This document shows, one piece after another, positions 61,501 through 64,000 of a stretch of 64,000 nt of DNA; position 1 is the first letter of the stretch, and the number at the start of each line of letters is the position of its first letter. The notes under the pieces were generated by a model that saw only the letters and a program-made list of their open reading frames with translations, was not told the DNA's origin and made no database searches. The position numbers were made by a program, and so were the translations under genes. Origin of the DNA: Apostichopus japonicus. Lineage: Eukaryota; Echinodermata; Holothuroidea; Aspidochirotida; Stichopodidae. The stretch is taken from assembly GCF_037975245.1 (NCBI RefSeq), contig NC_092576.1, positions 45,748,111-45,812,110 on the forward strand, written 5' to 3'.

Positions 61501-63486
61501 GAAAAATAACATGATATAAATTTGAGCTGAGCATGATATGTCCTTTCATATTGGATTCAAGATATGCTAATTTCATAGCATATTATAATGTTTAACAATT
61601 GTTATGTTAGATAATGCTCTAAGGATTAATGTGGAATTAGTAAATCATGAGCAACATATTATTATTTCTCTTTGATATATTAAGAAAAGTGAAGACGTTC
61701 TTTCAGTACCATAATATCTAACAATCATAATTATAAGACAAGTTTAGTATTCGATTCAGCTTAGTAGACTTTATCTAGCTTAACATATCATGTATTTGGT
61801 TAAGTTAAGCACAGACTAGCCGTAAATAAGTTCCTTTGATTTGTTTTCGCTTTTGTAGTCCTATACAAAAGGGGATAAATCACTCAACATACCAGCGAAT
61901 GACTTCTCCTTTTGTGATTTCACCGAGAATCTGCTACTTTCCATTCTATAGAGTCAAAGGGAACATTGGAAAGTTGTCAAATAAAAATAGATAGTGAAGG
62001 CAATGGAAGGTATTAGGGTACATGATAAAAATGAGAATAAAAAAACAAAACTTCAAGAAATAAAGCTGTTTGGTAGTATTAACAGAACAACTGGTAAACT
62101 TGATTAAATGCGACAAGAATATGAAGTAAAATGTTTATCCGGCGATAATAGCTACTTACACCGACATGGGTTCATCCTCCAAAGCTGCAAAAGAACCGGG
62201 AAAATGTTATAGTTCGTATAAGGTTCATTTCATGTCTGTCGACTATTTGGTGCAAGCATGCCATTACTTGCAACCGTTTAATTAGATTACTGAAGTGTAT
62301 GCAACTGATCCATAGTTTACAAACACAATTTGATTAGAACCGAATATATAATAAATTGATTGCTATCTTTGCCTGTTCAGTATAGATCAACTATTTCAAC
62401 GATTCTATGGGATGCCGTTATATTTCCTACACTGAGCGTAAAATCTCAATAACTTTGACTAATCAAAATGTTACAAAACAAAGCGTAGGCTTCGGAAACC
62501 TAACATGTGGCATTTTTGCAAAATGCGTTCGGTATCGTGCGGCGATTTAAGACTAAAACTGCGCAGTTTTAGTTAATATAACCAAGTTTTGCATGTTACC
62601 TAAACGACCAGCGGTTGTTCATAGAAGACAGTTCTTCAGTGCGCTAAACATTCGTGTTGTGTTGGGGGTCAGTATGTAACTTATAAGGTTTTCACGACAA
62701 ACGAAACATGGGTCTCGTTGGTCGAGTTAAGTTAGATGGCGTGCAGTATTGTAAGAATGAACTGTAAGTACTTGTTTTGATATTAGCAAAACACAACTCA
62801 GGTCTGTCGGAAAGATATCTACTTTAAGCTTTTTTTTTATAATTACTAGGCCTACCCATATCGTGCTTCATATTGGCGACACGCAGTGTAACTCAACTTC
62901 TTCGTGTATCGTACAGGGGTAATATCGTACAGGGGTAATATCGTACAGGGGTAATATCGTACAGGGGTAATATCGTACAGGGGTAATATCGTACAGGGGT
63001 AATATCCTACAGGGTAATATCCTACAGGGGTAATATCCTACAGGGGTAATATCCTACAGGGGTAATAATAGATAATCGAGCAGTGTTCGTATGCTTTCAA
63101 CCATACCTGATCAATATTTATCCATGTATGGGTCGTCTCATGTTAATTAATTTCAATTCAACAGTTAGCGATTTCATCACTAGCGGCCGTATTCGTCCAG
63201 TATTCGGCGGTTCACGCCTACAACTGACCAGTTACATCAAATGTAGCCAATCAGAAAAGGGGAATTCGTTCATATGTGACATAAGCGAGGACATGTTGTT
63301 GGCAAAAAAAACCACAAAAACAGGTATTGGTGAATATCGACAACTATTTTGGTAGCATTGAATTCATCTTCCCAGTTATCTTTAGCCGGAAAGTGTGATA
63401 CCAGTTTATACTTACACGTAGACTGGTTGAGTGTGCCTCCTTTAGTTCTGTTTTCCTTTGATATATCCATGGGAAGTTCCTGGTTG
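52426..63486 (-). CDS. Receptor-type tyrosine-kinase-like gene, probable pseudokinase (5' end not found)
   Basis: Thirteen minus-strand exons, in transcript order: 63416-63486, 62160-62184, 61893-61945, 61457-61490, 61244-61314, 59938-60105, 59633-59743, 58941-59113, 55114-55233, 53855-53966, 53336-53432, 53071-53152, 52426-52554. All have AG/GT borders and matching phases, giving 414 residues to a TGA. The first five exons are charged, juxtamembrane-like (KSQKEKSFA, HTDDDSPRPP). A kinase fold follows: MKMGDFHNRWMGTI (glycine loop), KCVLITTVSG (beta-3 without the usual Lys), KRYVLDITEGMVAIHSYG (helix E), FLHPGLSTKKILLS (catalytic loop), KLYDFCLSE (DFG region), LAPEAL, SDVWSLAVLIWEIF, SCWDAEAYFRP. 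HRD is HPG and DFG is DFC, so catalysis is very unlikely. Any ectodomain and TM segment would lie upstream. Confidence 0.82.
52612..52760. repeat. GTGGT/GTGAT-rich low-complexity stretch
   Basis: Irregular TGTGGTGTGATATGG-type sequence in the last intron of the pseudokinase gene. The His/Thr-rich minus-strand open frame across it is spurious. Confidence 0.8.
53071..53966 (-). CDS. Pseudokinase C-lobe exons (53855-53966, 53336-53432, 53071-53152)
   Basis: The first encodes NQLAPEALQRNEYNWASDVW and SLAVLIWEIFSG, with the APE motif and helix F Asp intact. The second encodes a GIPPF...VWPSHLKSLQ linker. The third encodes ELLLSCWDAEAYFRPTVNDL, the CW...RP motif of tyrosine-kinase helices H-I. Structural motifs are kept while catalytic ones are lost, as in selected pseudokinases. 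Confidence 0.85.
54440..54709. mobile_element. MITE-like element, CAGGGGCGTAGCC end
   Basis: The left end CAGGGGCGTAGCCAGG and right end CCGCCGCCCTTG are weak inverted repeats. The body shares GAGCGGAGCGCCACCA and GGAGCGTAC with E1/E2 at 15-17 kb, so it is a related element. It lies in a pseudokinase intron. No clear target-site duplication. Confidence 0.6.
55114..55233 (-). CDS. Pseudokinase exon: catalytic loop and DFG region
   Basis: 120 nt, phase 0-0. FLHPGLSTKKILLSQQGICK then LYDFCLSEDAV. Against the tyrosine-kinase consensus HRDLAARN...DFG, the catalytic Asp is Gly, the loop Asn is Lys and the Gly of DFG is Cys. The splice sites and frame are intact, so this is divergence of a conserved exon, not a broken one. 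Confidence 0.87.
55402..56814 (-). pseudogene. LINE reverse transcriptase, C-terminal frame
   Basis: Carries VFLDFQKAFDKVPHQRLLL, GVPQGSVLGPLLF and FADDTKLY (the catalytic F/Y-x-DD block), followed by a thumb and C-terminal region ending in a stop at 55402. The first part of the open frame is out of phase with the true protein, because it lies before the frameshift near 56.66 kb. Family placement (CR1/L2/jockey-like) rests on these motifs. Confidence 0.85.
56660..58336 (-). pseudogene. LINE endonuclease and start of RT
   Basis: An apurinic-type endonuclease is recognisable by FTNARSIRKK, ITESWLRKD, GDFNFPDINW and LGTSDHDKL. It is followed by a linker and the RT fingers (WRCANITPIFKKGDKSKSC). 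The frame ends prematurely at NYRPVCL, where the intact protein of related elements continues. Confidence 0.85.
58338..58751 (-). pseudogene. LINE ORF1-like SGNH hydrolase domain
   Basis: VVVVHVGTNN (the G-x-N block) and ARNGLHLANTG (the catalytic His block) identify an SGNH/GDSL-esterase fold of the kind found in ORF1 of CR1/L2-type LINEs. The start of the domain with the catalytic Ser is missing, in keeping with 5' truncation. Confidence 0.75.
58941..60105 (-). CDS. Pseudokinase N-lobe and hinge exons (59938-60105, 59633-59743, 58941-59113)
   Basis: Exons of 168, 111 and 173 nt in phases 1-1, 1-1 and 1-0. They encode the glycine-loop region (MGDFHNRWMGTI), a beta-3 strand with no Ala-x-Lys (CVLITTVS), a helix-C segment (WDDYVKRVLEMPNSRN), the hinge (LYLVQEHFICETLDVRVN) and helix E (EIKRYVLDITEGMVAIHSYG). 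Confidence 0.82.
60491..60730. mobile_element. Probable MITE remnant in pseudokinase intron
   Basis: The left end CAGGGGCGTGTTCAGGGG and right end TCCGCCACTG are imperfect inverted repeats of the CAGNGGCG class seen elsewhere in the window. No target-site duplication was recognised, so boundaries are tentative. Confidence 0.45.
61244..63486 (-). CDS. Pseudokinase juxtamembrane exons (63416-63486, 62160-62184, 61893-61945, 61457-61490, 61244-61314)
   Basis: Five small exons (71, 25, 53, 34 and 71 nt) that read through in frame: NQELPMDISKENRTKGG, LEDEPMSV, MESSRFSVKSQKEKSFA, HTDDDSPRPP and LQLPDIPITAGMVSCSVEES. Hydrophilic, Ser/Asp/Pro-rich, no TM segment. Each is weak alone; the agreement of phases across all five supports the chain. 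The most upstream exon starts in phase 2, so at least one further exon exists. Confidence 0.6.
62908..63067. repeat. 16-bp minisatellite, about 10 copies
   Basis: Tandem ATCGTACAGGGGTAAT, changing to ATCCTACAGGGGTAAT in the last copies. It lies in a pseudokinase intron. Confidence 0.93.
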
Positions 63487-63680
63487 CTATGAAGAATATA
63501 AGCGTTATTGACATTTAGAATAATTACATGACGTGTTTTTACTATCATACATATCCCGGATGAAATAATACATGCTTTTACTATTTTTAAACGAGCCAAA
63601 GCTACTTCAGTTCAGTTTGATTACAATATAACCGAATGGACTCCTCTATATAGACATTTGGGAGGTGGCATTATTCTTGC

Positions 63681-63791
63681 TCACAACCCATCGTTTAACC
63701 CAATATGCTTGATTACTGCCCAACCATGGTCTTTACACAACTGGATTGCTTCGTCATCACCGGACTGATAAGCAGGTTCTACCTTTCCAAG
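63681..63791 (-). CDS. Possible last exon of another minus-strand gene
   Basis: After a TTGTTTAG acceptor, 36 codons run to TGA: LGKVEPAYQSGDDEAIQLCK then DHGWAVIKHIGLNDGL. The composition is protein-like, but I do not recognise the family. Only this frame is open. Its phase (0) and stop do not fit the pseudokinase exon at 63416-63486, so it either ends a separate gene lying right of the window or belongs to an alternative transcript. Confidence 0.35.
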   Translation of the reverse strand, partial: LGKVEPAYQSGDDEAIQLCKDHGWAVIKHIGLNDGL

Positions 63792-64000
63792 CTAAACAAT
63801 TTATTTTATGAACACGGAGATATATTTGAACCATAAAATTGGTGATCACTGATCGTGTCCGCATGAATCACACACCTTATGCCTAGCTATGACATAAATT
63901 TATTAACCCACTTGAATCGCATTTTGGTATTCGAGAAGAATACTTCATGATTTTGTTATTTGTCTGGCAAGCTACCGCGAAAGCCTTGAAAGTTTATCAA

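Noticed and set aside
62908..63067. Short regular repeats resembling a CRISPR or iteron array
   Set aside because: Uniform 16-bp units with no spacers and no replication or Cas gene nearby.

Overview
The window is eukaryotic: every recognisable gene is split by GT-AG introns, the sequence is AT-rich, and transposon remains and minisatellites are abundant. The protein families (NACHT ATPases carrying a YHxxFxEWYAAHY-type motif, Ig-domain receptors, a diverged receptor-type kinase and a LINE with an SGNH-esterase ORF) fit a deuterostome marine invertebrate. An echinoderm, perhaps a sea cucumber, is my best guess; this is inference, not a database match. No bacterial genes, CRISPR arrays or rRNA were seen. 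|| Layout. (1) 1-4.3 kb, plus strand: the 3' half of a NACHT gene (NLR-A). (2) 4.3-23.7 kb: no convincing gene; minisatellites and a dense island of non-autonomous DNA transposons at 13.5-18.8 kb, two of them with clean 8-bp target-site duplications and one pair with exchanged duplications. (3) 26.7-27.0 kb, minus strand: a first exon coding for a signal peptide and one Ig domain. (4) 31.3-38.8 kb, possibly to 42.4 kb, plus strand: NLR-B, a gene whose exons join in frame to give signal peptide, four Ig-like domains, one transmembrane helix, a NACHT ATPase and a short LRR-like tail, about 1,175 residues. (5) 44.2-49.5 kb, plus strand: NLR-C, a complete 659-residue soluble paralogue with the same NACHT and tail exons but only a nine-residue leader in place of the ectodomain. 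(6) 52.4-63.5 kb, minus strand: 13 phase-consistent exons of a tyrosine-kinase-like gene whose catalytic motifs are destroyed (HRD reads HPG, DFG reads DFC), with a CR1/L2-like LINE in one intron. (7) 63.7 kb, minus strand: a possible last exon of another gene. || Working together. Three NACHT paralogues lie in tandem with the same strand, splice phases and almost identical exon lengths (1529, 209, 74 or 77, 59, 48 and 30 nt), so they arose by duplication. NLR-B shows the NACHT module joined by phase-1 exons to an Ig ectodomain and membrane anchor. That would put a normally cytosolic sensor ATPase directly under a cell-surface receptor. The nearby Ig exon and the pseudokinase suggest a recognition/signalling cluster, but this is inferred from position only. 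All gene models come from reading splice sites and frames by eye; no transcripts were available.
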